A stretch of 25,022 nucleotides of DNA from IMG/VR virus record IMGVR_UViG_3300021964_000490, positions 1 through 25,022 of that record, one strand, 5' to 3'. The position numbers and the translations under genes are program-made. Source of the stretch: a virus. The stretch's first letter is position 1. Every line of letters starts with the position of its first letter. The notes under the pieces are model-generated. The model was given only the letters and a program-made list of their open reading frames with translations, was not told where the DNA came from and did not search any database. Of the stretch, positions 1 through 10,600 are shown piece after piece.

Positions 1-77
1 ACCCTTTTACAGGTAATGAAACATCAGACACTGACGCAACATCTGTTACTGCTAAAACAGGTGTACCTACTGAATAA
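1..77 (+). CDS. 3' end of an unidentified upstream gene (partial)
   Basis: An open frame enters from the left edge (codons in phase with base 3) and ends at TAA 75-77. The last residues are Thr/Ser/Ala rich and finish ...VTAKTGVPTE. The stop overlaps the start of the next gene as TAATG, so the two are translationally coupled and in one operon. Its position before a tail hub protein suggests another virion gene, possibly a tail or capsid-completion protein, but 24 residues are too few to identify it. Confidence 0.6.
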   Translation, partial: PFTGNETSDTDATSVTAKTGVPTE

Positions 78-1564
78 TGTCAATCCTCTCTCCTTCAGGA
101 GTAAATACTAAAGGCTTCACCTATACTGACTTCATGGGTGTTGATTCATCTCGTGATAAATCATCATTAGATACAGGTGAGAAACAACATCTTTTAGCTT
201 TAGAAGATGGATTCTGTGACTGGCGTGGAGCCATCGTGCGAAATGCAGGAGTTAAGATACATAAGAATATAGATAAAGCTATTGATCATGTACGTTTCTA
301 TTCAAGAAACAATGTTTGTTTTGTACAACAAGATGGTGGTGGATTAAGTTTAAACTCTGATCAGGATCACTTAGTACAAGAAGCTTTCACTACAGGATCA
401 GTTGTTACTTCTACAGTATTTAACCAAAAAGTATTTATGGTTTCTAAGGATCAATCATCGTACGTATACAATGGTAGTAGTTGGAATAAAGTAGCATCAC
501 TTGATCACCTTAAACCAGCTTACTGCACATCAGTTGGAAGAAGATTAGCTGTTGCAGGTATTACAGGTAAAGCTACAGAGATTCATTTCTCTCGTGTTGA
601 TGATGAAAATTTCTTTACTGAACAAGAGGAAGCAGGAGAAACATCAGTTACTCGTGGTGCATTCTTAGATATAAAAAACTTTATAGGTACAGCAGATGAA
701 ATAAAAGGATTAGGTGTATTAGAAAACAATAAACTATGTATCTTTACAAACGACCAAGTAATAATCTTTAATATTGAGCCTAACTTTGAAAACTGGATAT
801 TAGAAGATAAGGTATCTGTACAAACAGGAACAATATCACATAACTCTATTGTACGTTATGGCACAGACTTAATCTATTGTGGTAGAGATGGTATTCATTC
901 CGTCAAACGATCAATGGAAAATGGTGTAACTATTTTCAGTCAATCACTATCATCTAAAGTTGACATCAAATACAGAGAGTTACTTGCAGCCTGTCCAAAT
1001 TTAGAGAAAGTATCTAGTACCTATGATGCTGATGAGGGTCATATACATTTCTTCTTTCCTAAATCATCACCAAAATTATCAGAGAAATTAACATATGCTA
1101 TTAATCCTGTAGGTGGTGATTCTAAATGGTCAACTGGTGGGCATCTTAACTCACGATGTGGTGACTTTCTAGGTGGTGAACTAATATTAGGTACATCTGG
1201 TGGACTATTTAAAACACAAAACATAGAAGAAAAATCAGACTTTCCTCCTACAATGATAGCTACTACACCTATACTATGGCATGGATCTCTTAACTCTACA
1301 AAGGAAAGTACATCATTCATCTTGCATGCACATGGTTTTGGTGAACTATTGATAGAATGTTTCAATGATAAAGGTCAGCAAATAGATAGTATCAATCTTA
1401 CTATTGATGATACTGGGGACGACAATAACTTCCCTGATGTGCCATTAACTAGACAATATGAAAGACAATTTCTGCATCGCTACAAAGGTGTACAGTTTAA
1501 GTTCACAAGTAGCGGATCAGGAATACTTCGTATTATGGGATTAGCAATTAACGTGAGAGATTAA
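77..1564 (+). CDS. Tail hub/nozzle protein, P22 gp10-like or T7 gp12-like (beta-propeller-like)
   Basis: This 495-aa protein has many short beta-strand repeats with aromatic and Gly turns and no predicted membrane segment. An N-terminal stretch (about 43-60, DWRGAIVRNAGVKI) and the middle part (about 165-300, with FSRVDDENFF, LCIFTNDQVIIFN, LIYCGRDGIHSVKR, FSQSLSSKV) have the rhythm of phage 'packaged DNA stabilisation' or tail-nozzle propellers such as P22 gp10 (about 472 aa) and the T7 gp12 nozzle. Such proteins form the tube tip that holds packaged DNA and carries fibres. The residues after 390 look like a separate beta domain that might dock the fibre. It is coupled to the upstream gene by TAATG. 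The family call is from pattern only; another tail-tube or adaptor protein is possible. Confidence 0.55.
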   Translation: MSILSPSGVNTKGFTYTDFMGVDSSRDKSSLDTGEKQHLLALEDGFCDWRGAIVRNAGVKIHKNIDKAIDHVRFYSRNNVCFVQQDGGGLSLNSDQDHLVQEAFTTGSVVTSTVFNQKVFMVSKDQSSYVYNGSSWNKVASLDHLKPAYCTSVGRRLAVAGITGKATEIHFSRVDDENFFTEQEEAGETSVTRGAFLDIKNFIGTADEIKGLGVLENNKLCIFTNDQVIIFNIEPNFENWILEDKVSVQTGTISHNSIVRYGTDLIYCGRDGIHSVKRSMENGVTIFSQSLSSKVDIKYRELLAACPNLEKVSSTYDADEGHIHFFFPKSSPKLSEKLTYAINPVGGDSKWSTGGHLNSRCGDFLGGELILGTSGGLFKTQNIEEKSDFPPTMIATTPILWHGSLNSTKESTSFILHAHGFGELLIECFNDKGQQIDSINLTIDDTGDDNNFPDVPLTRQYERQFLHRYKGVQFKFTSSGSGILRIMGLAINVRD

Positions 1565-1569
1565 AATAT

Positions 1570-3111
1570 ATGGCAAGATTAAGACAACAGTACCCTTCTA
1601 ACTATTCATCATCATCTAATATCAACACTGAATTAGAAAACATTATACGTTATGTTAATGCTGCAGAATTAGGAGATAAAACTTTATCAGAATTATTAGG
1701 TCAGATATTCAACTCTTCTGGCGAATGGACTGGACCAGTTGAGTTTAAATTTGATTCAACAAATGGATTACAATACAGAGTAGGAACATATACATCTACA
1801 ACAGACGGATGGATTACTATTGCAGAAGCAGCAGACATTAAAGGTACTGCTGGAGATTCATCAGCTACTGTTGGTCAATCAATCTTTTATGATCGTTCAG
1901 ACTTAACAGCCACTTCTGGTCAAACAGTATTTGCTTATGCTAATGCATCAACTGATGTTTTAATTATTTATAAGAATGGATTATTACAACCAACATCTGC
2001 ATACACAGTTTCAGCAGCAAATAACAATGTTACCTTTGGATCAGGTTTAACTAGCGGAGATAAAGTAACTATTTACAAAATACGTACAGATTCAATTTCT
2101 AACTTTAATCGTACAGACTATGCTATCACATCAACACAAACACAAATAGCTTATACGCATACAGCAACAGACACCTTCTTAGTTTATAAGAATGGTGTAC
2201 TAATGCGTACAGGTGGATCAAATGATTACACATCCTCAGATGCAAACAACTCTATTACCTTTACAAGTAACCTTGTTAATAATGATGTTGTATCCGTCTT
2301 AAAAGTAGAAGATACATCAACGGCTACTCTTACAGGTTTAATGACTACCTCTGAGTATACAGATATCTCAACAGGATTAATTGATTTTACTAAACTAAGT
2401 ATTGCCGACGATGAAATACCACAAGCAAAGGTAGCATCCTTAGCAACAGGATTAGCAGCTAAAGCAAAACTTACAGTATCTTCCTCTACGCCATCTGCAC
2501 CAGCAGCAGGTGACTTATGGTTAGATACATCACAAACACCTAACCAATTAAAATTTTATAATGGCACAACCTTTATCTCTACTAATCCTACATCTAGCAT
2601 ACCAACATTTACTTCTTCTAATGCTTCACAAGTATTAAAAGTAAATGGTACAGGTACAGCGTTAGAGTATGGTAGTGTAGATGTAACATCACTTGTACCT
2701 AAAACATTTATGGGTGCAGCTTCAGGTGTTGCTTCATTAGATTCAGCAGCTAAAATTCCAACAGCACAAATACCACCTCTTTATGCAACACATACATTTC
2801 CTTTATTTGAAGGATCAGTATCCAATGCAACCTTCTTAATCAAAAGATTATGGAAAGAGAATATACGAATAGATGGATTAACTGCAATCGTTTCAACTGG
2901 TACATGCACAATACAACTAGCTGTTGATGGTGTAGCTATAGGAACTTCACAAGCTATATCAGCAACAAAAGCAGATGTAACCTTTGGATCATCTGTATCT
3001 ATAGATGCTACAACATCATCGAAAAGACTACAGGTTATCGTAACAAATGATTCTTCATCAGCTAATTTAGAATTAGGAGTAGCAGCAGTATCCACCATTA
3101 GCCTAAGTTAA
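1570..3111 (+). CDS. Tail fibre-like protein with two repeated beta domains
   Basis: This 513-aa protein is rich in Thr, Ser, Ala and Asn. Two copies of one domain lie at about 118-171 and 189-246, each built as ...LIIYKNGLLQ..YTV...NNVTF...L..GDKVTIYKI. This module is frequent in fibres and adhesins of marine phages. A further motif near 309-340 (AAGDLWLDTSQTPNQLKFYNG) is typical of fibre/appendage proteins. The last 110 residues look like an all-beta, jelly-roll-type tip that could bind the receptor. The start is ATG 1570, 5 bp after the previous stop, with GAGAGA at 1555-1560. The N-terminal 50 residues presumably attach to the tail. It probably fixes host adsorption, so the C-terminal part should be the fastest-changing segment. 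A fibre role is likely; the receptor is unknown. Confidence 0.65.
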   Translation: MARLRQQYPSNYSSSSNINTELENIIRYVNAAELGDKTLSELLGQIFNSSGEWTGPVEFKFDSTNGLQYRVGTYTSTTDGWITIAEAADIKGTAGDSSATVGQSIFYDRSDLTATSGQTVFAYANASTDVLIIYKNGLLQPTSAYTVSAANNNVTFGSGLTSGDKVTIYKIRTDSISNFNRTDYAITSTQTQIAYTHTATDTFLVYKNGVLMRTGGSNDYTSSDANNSITFTSNLVNNDVVSVLKVEDTSTATLTGLMTTSEYTDISTGLIDFTKLSIADDEIPQAKVASLATGLAAKAKLTVSSSTPSAPAAGDLWLDTSQTPNQLKFYNGTTFISTNPTSSIPTFTSSNASQVLKVNGTGTALEYGSVDVTSLVPKTFMGAASGVASLDSAAKIPTAQIPPLYATHTFPLFEGSVSNATFLIKRLWKENIRIDGLTAIVSTGTCTIQLAVDGVAIGTSQAISATKADVTFGSSVSIDATTSSKRLQVIVTNDSSSANLELGVAAVSTISLS

Positions 3112-3112
3112 T

Positions 3113-4570
3113 ATGTCTTGGTGGAAAAGGTACACTGCAGGAGGTACAGGAAATACCTCTTCTTCTTCTTCTTCTAATCAAGGTGATGATAATAAAGGTA
3201 ACACTTCTTCAGGTAGTTTTGGTAATTCTTATACAGGCAATAAAGGTAATGCAAATGAAGCAGGCGGATCAACAGTAGTTAATAATACAAACGAAAAAAA
3301 AGATAATAAAAAACCTGATACATCTGCATATGAGAACGCAGCTAACTCAGGATATATGGGTGCAGGCTATACTCCACCAGAAAAAAGAAGAGAGACAAGT
3401 GGTTTCAATCCTGATGATAATAAGGGTGGAACAATGACAGAAACAGACAATGATGGCACAGTTACCACAACAACAAATGTTTTAGGTAATAATGAAACGG
3501 ATGCTCAAACTGTAACAATAACTCCTCCACCAGATAATAGTGATGATAATAATACGGAAGGTGAGGATGATGTTTTTTTTAAAATATTTGGTGATGAAAA
3601 TACTACAGGCTTACCAGATGATGCAAAGAAGAATACAACCATGGAGGAGAAGCGTGCATTAATTTTAAAGTTTAAGGCACAGTCAGGTTATGATCAATTA
3701 CCTACATCTCTTAGAAATGAAGCAGACAAAATTATAGCAAGAATACAGGCAGGCGAATATTTTGGATCAGACTTTGCTAACATGCAAGGAACTACTAAAT
3801 CAGGTAATGAGATACTTGCAGCTAATAATAAAAGTGTAGCTGATATAAATCAAAAAGATGCATTAGCTTTATTCACAATAGCAACACAAAATAAAAATGC
3901 AAGCACAGCAAGAGAAGCTGGATTTTCTGCTACAGCAGAAGCTTTATTAAAATCATATGTTGATTCATTATCTCCAGCAGACAGAGCAGCCTTTCAAGAA
4001 GAAGCTAAAAAACTACAAGGTAATTTTAAAGATCCAAGAAATGAATTAGTAAATTTATATACCCAACCAGCATTACTTAGAAGACTAACTGGCTTATCAA
4101 CTTTAAATGAAAATCAATTAGACTATGATAGATTTGTTAGTGAAGCACAAAGAGTAAGAGACAGTAGATCAGATAACAACACGGGACAAGTTAATACATT
4201 CACTAGCTCACAAATGGGAACAGATAATGTAGCAGAAACTAATACCACTGCTGGTTATGGATCATCCATTGACAATCCTCATACTACAAAAGATTTTATA
4301 GATTCAGATGGTGATGGCATAGACGATAGATATCAGAAGGGACCAAACCAACCATATGAGGGACCAGACAGAGATCCAAATAAAACAACAACACCAGATC
4401 CAGATGTAACGACAGGAGCAACTAATCCTAATTCATTTGGTAACACAGCTTTATCAGGAGTCTATGATATGATTCCTGTAAAAAATAGATTTACTGGAAA
4501 GATTGAATACATTCGTAGACCAGTAAGAAGTAACACAGGAACAAGAAACTTTGGGAGTATATATATATGA
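3113..4570 (+). CDS. Disordered Gly/Asn/Ser-rich virion protein with calcium-loop motif
   Basis: The product has 485 residues. Residues 1-150 are low complexity (a run of serines, then Gly/Asn/Lys/Asp/Thr) and likely disordered. About 170-350 is helical and charged, and the C-terminal 50 residues are basic (NRFTGKIEYIRRPVRS). At 397-405 sits DSDGDGIDD, matching the D-x-D-x-D-G calcium loop of thrombospondin type-3, dockerin and EF-hand-like repeats. The motif is present once only. The gene starts 1 bp after the fibre stop without an obvious Shine-Dalgarno sequence, and its stop overlaps the next start as ATGA. The position between fibre and ejection proteins suggests a virion component, such as a fibre-associated, scaffolding-like or internal protein. 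I do not recognise a family. Confidence 0.5.
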   Translation: MSWWKRYTAGGTGNTSSSSSSNQGDDNKGNTSSGSFGNSYTGNKGNANEAGGSTVVNNTNEKKDNKKPDTSAYENAANSGYMGAGYTPPEKRRETSGFNPDDNKGGTMTETDNDGTVTTTTNVLGNNETDAQTVTITPPPDNSDDNNTEGEDDVFFKIFGDENTTGLPDDAKKNTTMEEKRALILKFKAQSGYDQLPTSLRNEADKIIARIQAGEYFGSDFANMQGTTKSGNEILAANNKSVADINQKDALALFTIATQNKNASTAREAGFSATAEALLKSYVDSLSPADRAAFQEEAKKLQGNFKDPRNELVNLYTQPALLRRLTGLSTLNENQLDYDRFVSEAQRVRDSRSDNNTGQVNTFTSSQMGTDNVAETNTTAGYGSSIDNPHTTKDFIDSDGDGIDDRYQKGPNQPYEGPDRDPNKTTTPDPDVTTGATNPNSFGNTALSGVYDMIPVKNRFTGKIEYIRRPVRSNTGTRNFGSIYI

Positions 4571-5337
4571 GTTGGGGAAGTATTCTATCTACTGGTCTTA
4601 ATATTTTTGGAGCTATCAGCTCCAAAAAAGCAGGAGATAAAGCAGCAGCATTAAATGAAAGATTAACAGATGCACAAGTTGCAGCATTGGATCAACAAAC
4701 AGCAATGCTTGGTGAACAATATGGTATTGAAAAAGGAATACGAAGTAATCTTCTAAATAAAATATATGAATATCAAGCAGTCTTAGACAATGTACAAAAA
4801 GAATTAGGTGCAAGAGATGTAGTATCTGATGCAGACATTGCTGCTGAACAAGGAAGAAGATACAGAAGAAAAGTAGATGATGCCAACAAAGCTTTATCTC
4901 GTGCAGGAAGTTTAACTCAGGCAGAATTAATTAATAGAGGATTAGATAATTCGACAATGGCTGTACAAGCTCAACGAGAATTAGCAGACAAAGGATCAGA
5001 GTTATATGATCAAGCTTACACATCATCATATGATGAAGCATTACAATTCTTACAAAACAGAGATAACTTATTAAATCAATCACGTACTGGAGCCATTGAT
5101 GAGAAGCGAGGTATATATGATTCTAGCATCAACGCATTAGGATCAACGATAGGATCAGTAAATCCTACTGCCTACTCTGGTGCATCAACAGGTTATGGTA
5201 ATGCGGCAACCTCTGCAGGTAATGCAGCGTCTTCTGCGGCAGGTGCATTCGGATCAGCATTAGATGATTTACTTTATGGTAAACCTAAGCGTGTTGAAAC
5301 TGAAGGTGGTTTAGTAAATTATTTAGACAATAGGTAA
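4567..5337 (+). CDS. Internal virion (ejection) protein, T7 gp14-like by position
   Basis: This 256-aa protein opens with MSWGSILSTGLNIFGAISS, a short amphipathic/hydrophobic segment like those of small ejection proteins. Then comes a long helical, Gln/Ala/Arg-rich body (about 25-180), and a flexible Gly/Ala/Ser tail (about 190-235). Small ejection proteins such as T7 gp14 (196 aa) and P22 gp7 share this design and insert into the outer membrane during DNA entry. It is followed directly by a 761-aa helical protein and a giant protein, matching gp14-gp15-gp16 order. The start overlaps the previous stop (ATGA) and has GGGAG at 4553-4557. Assignment depends on architecture and gene order, not on a clear sequence motif. 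Confidence 0.6.
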   Translation: MSWGSILSTGLNIFGAISSKKAGDKAAALNERLTDAQVAALDQQTAMLGEQYGIEKGIRSNLLNKIYEYQAVLDNVQKELGARDVVSDADIAAEQGRRYRRKVDDANKALSRAGSLTQAELINRGLDNSTMAVQAQRELADKGSELYDQAYTSSYDEALQFLQNRDNLLNQSRTGAIDEKRGIYDSSINALGSTIGSVNPTAYSGASTGYGNAATSAGNAASSAAGAFGSALDDLLYGKPKRVETEGGLVNYLDNR

Positions 5338-5339
5338 GT

Positions 5340-7625
5340 ATGGCAAGTATATTTGATTACTATGGATCTATGCGTAAAGGCATGGAGGATAGAGAAAAAG
5401 AAAAAGAAGCAACAATCATTGCAAGACAAGATGCAATGTATAAACATCTAGAGAGATTCCCTACTCTTGATGATGAATCTATTGATGCCTATGCAAGTCA
5501 ATTTGGTATTGGTGGTAATTTTACAGATGCTGTAAAGAAACAACGTGATCAAAATGTATTTGTACAAACAGAAGAAAATGAACAATTAAAACAACAAACA
5601 GTTTCAGGTCAATTAGGTATTAATGAACAAGAGATAGCAAACAAATCATCAGCTTTAAATTATAAAAAAGCCGAAGCAACTTTTGATAATGATATTGCAT
5701 TATCTAATTTAGATGTTGAATTAAAAAATGTTAATCTAAAACAGTCTCTTAATAATTTAAAAGAATCAGAATTTGATTTTGCGGAAAAAAGAAAAAGTGC
5801 AGCATTAGTATTTAGAAAACTACAATTAGATGTTGAAGGTAAAGCAATAAGTAACGATACAGCTAAAGAAACATTATTGCAAAACAAAGCTTTGTTTCCG
5901 TATGAGTTACAAAAAACAATACAGGATCTTGAAAAAGGTGAGATAAGTATTCAACAAGCATTACAAACATTAACACAAGATGCATTGTTATTTGATCACA
6001 CATTAGAATCTAAAAGACTTACTAATATTAAATCTAAAGAAGATATTCTTAATCAATACAAACAATTTAATTACAATGCTACTCCTGAAGAGGTTGAAGA
6101 TTTTTTAAGAGAACTAGATGTAAATCCTGCGAAAGCTTTAGAAATACTTGCTTATCATAAAACTGTAAAAGACAAAGAGGATCAAGAGATATTCTTAAGC
6201 ACATTAGAAACACAAAAGAAACAATCAAGTACCTTTGGAGATTTATATCAACAAGCATTAATAGCTAATGGATTTAATCATCAAGCAGCAGTAGACTCTG
6301 TAATGAATCAAATAGGTCAAAGTGGTAATCAAGATTTAATAAATGCTGCCGCACAAGAGATGACAAAGTATAATCAGGCACAAGCAGACAAAGCTAAAAA
6401 TGCAGAAGCAATGAATATGATAAGAGAGATTAGTCCAACTACGAGCATGGCTGTATTAAAAAATAATTTAGAAAAACAAAATATTGATCCTGAATTAGCT
6501 AAATCAGTAATAGCTGAACACCAAGCTAGGTTAACAGATGCTTTTATAAAAGATGTTAATTCTAACAGAGGTTTACTAGAAAATTTTCTTCAAGCAGATG
6601 AGACAGAAACTAGAAGAATATTAAGAGAAGTTTATTATTTTGATACAGAAAATATGACTACTCAAGAATTAGATTTTCTAAAAAATATTGTTTATGAAAA
6701 TAAAGTTTATGGTGACATGAAAGATAAGTCAGTGTTGGAAACAGCAGGCAATACTATTACTAACAATACAAAAGATATGACTAACTATATAGTAGCAACT
6801 GCTGCAGATTATTCACAAAGAGATTTACCAATCTTACAAATGATTAATCAAAAATATTATATACGACCAGAAGATATTCTTAGATTAACAGCAGAATTAG
6901 GATTGATAGATGGTGATAGTAGTAAAGCTTTTACTCTATGGGAACAACAACATGGTAAAGATTATCAAACACAAACACAATTTAGAACTACTTTTGTAAA
7001 TGGATTAACAGATTCTAAACAACCTGTTTATCTTGATGAAAATAATAATCCTATTGATACTACATCAGATGATGGGGATACAACAGAACTTGGTTTGCTT
7101 TCTATGAAAGATCATCTTGATGAACAAGTAAGTGAGATTATTAATGGAACAGAAACAGGTATGGATAAAGTAAATAAATTATTGGAGCTACAAGAAAAAT
7201 TAAATAAATACCTAGAAGAAATGAGCGATAATGTAAATCGTAAAGACAATCCAGATCAACAAGTAGAAAATGACTTATTATACCAATTTAAAAATACGTT
7301 AGATAAAATAATTAATAATCAAATTGAAGAATTACAACCTGAAGTAGAAATAGAGAAAGAAGAAAAACAAAACACCTTTAACAACACAGATACATTTACA
7401 TTAATAAATGAAAATATAGATAATATAATTAATGAAACTATAGATGGTAGAGGTTTCTTTACAGGAAATGATCAAAGTAGATTTGAAAAAATATTAAAGA
7501 AAAAGTTACAAGAATATAACACTCAAAATGGAACTAATGTAACTTATGAAGCATTAGTAAACTCACTAAAACAATCAGGTAATTATCCAGAGTTTGATAA
7601 ATTTAGTGGAAATATGAAAAACTAG
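5340..7625 (+). CDS. Internal virion (ejection) protein, T7 gp15-like by size and position
   Basis: The product has 761 residues and is almost entirely predicted alpha-helix. It is rich in Gln, Asn, Lys and Glu, without cysteine-rich motifs, signal peptide or membrane span. Coiled-coil-like heptads are evident at about 70-240 and about 590-660. Size and position match T7 gp15 (747 aa), which forms the periplasmic ejection channel with gp16. The neighbours (a 256-aa gp14-like protein before, a giant gp16-like protein after) support the same role. The start is ATG 5340, 2 bp after the preceding stop. A 64-bp gap separates it from the giant gene. No enzymatic motif is visible. Sequence alone would only justify 'helical phage protein'; the function is inferred from context. 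Confidence 0.55.
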   Translation: MASIFDYYGSMRKGMEDREKEKEATIIARQDAMYKHLERFPTLDDESIDAYASQFGIGGNFTDAVKKQRDQNVFVQTEENEQLKQQTVSGQLGINEQEIANKSSALNYKKAEATFDNDIALSNLDVELKNVNLKQSLNNLKESEFDFAEKRKSAALVFRKLQLDVEGKAISNDTAKETLLQNKALFPYELQKTIQDLEKGEISIQQALQTLTQDALLFDHTLESKRLTNIKSKEDILNQYKQFNYNATPEEVEDFLRELDVNPAKALEILAYHKTVKDKEDQEIFLSTLETQKKQSSTFGDLYQQALIANGFNHQAAVDSVMNQIGQSGNQDLINAAAQEMTKYNQAQADKAKNAEAMNMIREISPTTSMAVLKNNLEKQNIDPELAKSVIAEHQARLTDAFIKDVNSNRGLLENFLQADETETRRILREVYYFDTENMTTQELDFLKNIVYENKVYGDMKDKSVLETAGNTITNNTKDMTNYIVATAADYSQRDLPILQMINQKYYIRPEDILRLTAELGLIDGDSSKAFTLWEQQHGKDYQTQTQFRTTFVNGLTDSKQPVYLDENNNPIDTTSDDGDTTELGLLSMKDHLDEQVSEIINGTETGMDKVNKLLELQEKLNKYLEEMSDNVNRKDNPDQQVENDLLYQFKNTLDKIINNQIEELQPEVEIEKEEKQNTFNNTDTFTLINENIDNIINETIDGRGFFTGNDQSRFEKILKKKLQEYNTQNGTNVTYEALVNSLKQSGNYPEFDKFSGNMKN

Positions 7626-7689
7626 GACGACATTAACACCCCTATTCCATTACTTGTATTTCTAAGCAAACAGAAACTGGAGAACTGGA
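7626..7689 (+). promoter_or_regulatory. Leader of the giant gene with duplicated ACTGGAG
   Basis: This 64-bp gap is the only real spacer in the late operon. It ends with ACTGGAG twice (7676-7682 and 7684-7690). The GGAG of the first copy (7679-7682) lies 7 bases before GTG 7690 and is a good Shine-Dalgarno site. The second copy runs into the start codon. In-frame TAA at 7663-7665 rules out a start further upstream. I see no convincing promoter or terminator here. Confidence 0.5.
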
Positions 7690-10600
7690 GTGGCGACTAA
7701 ACATAATAATCTAGATTTTACATTTGGTAAATCAACAAGTGTAGAGAGAGACTCTCAAAACAAACCATACGAAGTAAACAATAACTCAGGTGATTTTAAT
7801 ATAGATAACCTTGAGCCACACGAGATACTTAAGGATGCTAGATTTCTAGGATTGTTACGTGATCACTATGGTGACTCATACATGGGTTATGATATCGAAG
7901 ATGATGATGATGCAGTCAATGTATTCTTAGCAGATAGATACTTTAAAAACTATAACACTCTAGGTACAGGTTACGAATTAGCCAAGTCTGTTGGTGGATA
8001 CACAGACAACGAAACCACAAAGACATTACAAAAAGCATTTAATAAACTTCCTAACTTTTGGAATGATGAAGATAGAATGATGAGTAGGTTAGGTTTTCTC
8101 GCAGCTTCTGTTATTGCTGATCCTCTTAACCTTATAGGTTTTGGTGCAGGTGCAAAGGTAGGTAAAGCAGCAGCAACACAAGCAATCAAAGAAGGTGGAA
8201 CGAAGAAAGCTGCAAAGATGGCAGCATTGAAAGCTGGTGCAAAAGCAGGTGCATTAAAAGAAGGATTAGCAGGTGCAGGAGTTGGTGCAACATTTAATGC
8301 TATTGAACAAGGTAGAGACATGGCTATTGGTGAGCAAGAAGGTTTTAATAAAACTGAGTTACTTGGTACAACAGCATTGTCTGGTGCGGCAGGAGCAGTC
8401 TTTGGTGCAGGCTTTGGTGGTGCAGGTGGTAGGTTTGCCGTACGTGATGCAAGTAAGTTTGGTAAACAAATACCTAATGCAATAGAAAATATTCAAGCGA
8501 ACAAAGCAAGTGGCTTTGGTGCATTCTCTCAACGTGCAGATGATATTGCTGGTGAAGCAAAACCTATTATAGATAAAGAGATAGATGCAACATCGCAAGC
8601 AGTTGATGATATCAATAAAAACCCAGATGATTTTCCTGATGTTGATGATGCACAGAAATCAGCAATAGATAAAAGACTATTTGCTTTACGATCAATCAAA
8701 CGTATTCCTGAAGCTATTACTAAACTCGAACAACAACTTGCAGATACAGCCGATCCAAATGCACAAATAGAAATACAAAAACAAATACAAGATTATAAAA
8801 ATATACAAGACAAAATAGATAATGCTACAACAGTAGAAGACATTGATGAAGCTATCATTATGCTTACGAAAGAGACACCTGAGCCAGAAGGTGCAACTCC
8901 GAAAGTAGAAACAGATACTACTCCAGAAACAGAAACAGTATCACAAGAAGCTTTTACAGAAGAAGAATTAGAAGACATTTATATTAAGATGGCTAACTCT
9001 TGGATGGAAGAGTCAGGTGCAGTAGATTCTGCAGACTTATCTAAACACTGGAGACAAAAGATTGAAGCCTTAGATGAATCACAAATATCTATAGAGAATA
9101 AACAAAAGCTTTTAAATTATCATGATAAAATTATTGGCAATAATACTGTTGATCCAGAAGATACATTAAAAGAGAGTGTTGATATTGTAGCAGCTAAATC
9201 AGATGCTAAGAAAGGTGGTCGACCTAAGAAGCTTGACTACAGTATGCTTGATGATGAGCAAAGACAGATACTAGAAGACAGAGTACAAAAGAAACTAGCA
9301 TCGATTAAAGCAAGAAATCCAGAAGCTAGTGGTTATTACTTACGACAAATGGAAAGACAATATCGTGAGATGTTACTTGATCAAGCTATTCTAAAAACAA
9401 AAACAGTCAAACAAGTATCATCACGATTAGGATCATTCTCAGGAGATAGTCCAGACAATCCTTTACCTAAAGGTGCAGGTAGAGTTATTGTAACAAAGCC
9501 AGATAACTCAAAGGCATTAGGTAGAGTACAAAGTTTCTTACGTAAAGGTGGTGGTCAAGGATCTTTCCTTGGTCGTAAGCCAGTTAAATCTGAACTTATG
9601 TTTGATGAGTTACAAGCTCGTGCAGAAGCAAAAGGTATTAGAGGTGCAATTAGATTTAAGTCTATATCTAAAAAGACAGTTAAGACGAATGATGGCGAAG
9701 AATTAAAATTAGGAGAAGTAGGATACTACTTGCCATCAGCAGGCGAAGGTAAGAGAGGTAAAGTATATAAAGACTTACGTGCAGTAAAAGTTGCTAATGA
9801 AGGATTAGATCCTATTAATGTTAATGATGCACCTAAAACAAAAGTAGATACATCACAAGATGATGTAAATGCAAAAACAATATCTGTATTAGAAAAGAAG
9901 ATTGCTGCAGGAAAAGGTACTGATGCAGATCAAGCAACACTAGCTAGACTACAAACAAAAGCTACTGATGATGCAGCTGAAAGACAATTCTTAGATATAG
10001 TACAAAAAGCAGATGACGATACACAAAAAATATTAAGTGAAATTATAGAGAAAAAAGGTAAACCAGAAGTAAAAGCTCAGACTCCTGATAAACCTAAAGC
10101 AGATGTTAAATCTGATTCTAATCCAATAGCAATACCTGATGGTATGCTTATTGCTATTAGAAATGCGGAAGGTAAGATACGTATACAGACACCAGCACAA
10201 AAACAATTTGGTGAAGGTGTTGATAGATTACTTGGTAAACAAAGTAGAGAAAACTGGGAAGTAGGTTTTGTACCTGAAGGTACAAAAGGATCATCTGCAT
10301 TAGATGCATTCATGCCATACAATGTAAAAGATGAAGTAGTTAAATTAGATATACAATCTGGATTTAATACGTTGTCAGGTAAACCTATGCCTGTTAAATC
10401 TTTTTATAATCATCAAGAATTATCAGAGATAGCTGTAGATTTATCTGATTTAAAAGGACCAATAAGTGAAGAAGCTCAAGGTGTTAACTTGATTGATTGG
10501 TTTTTATCTAAAGATAAAACTGGAACAAGTGCTTACACTTTTGGAATGACTGGTGATTTAAACAATGCGGCAATGGCATATCGTATTGTAGATAAATTAG

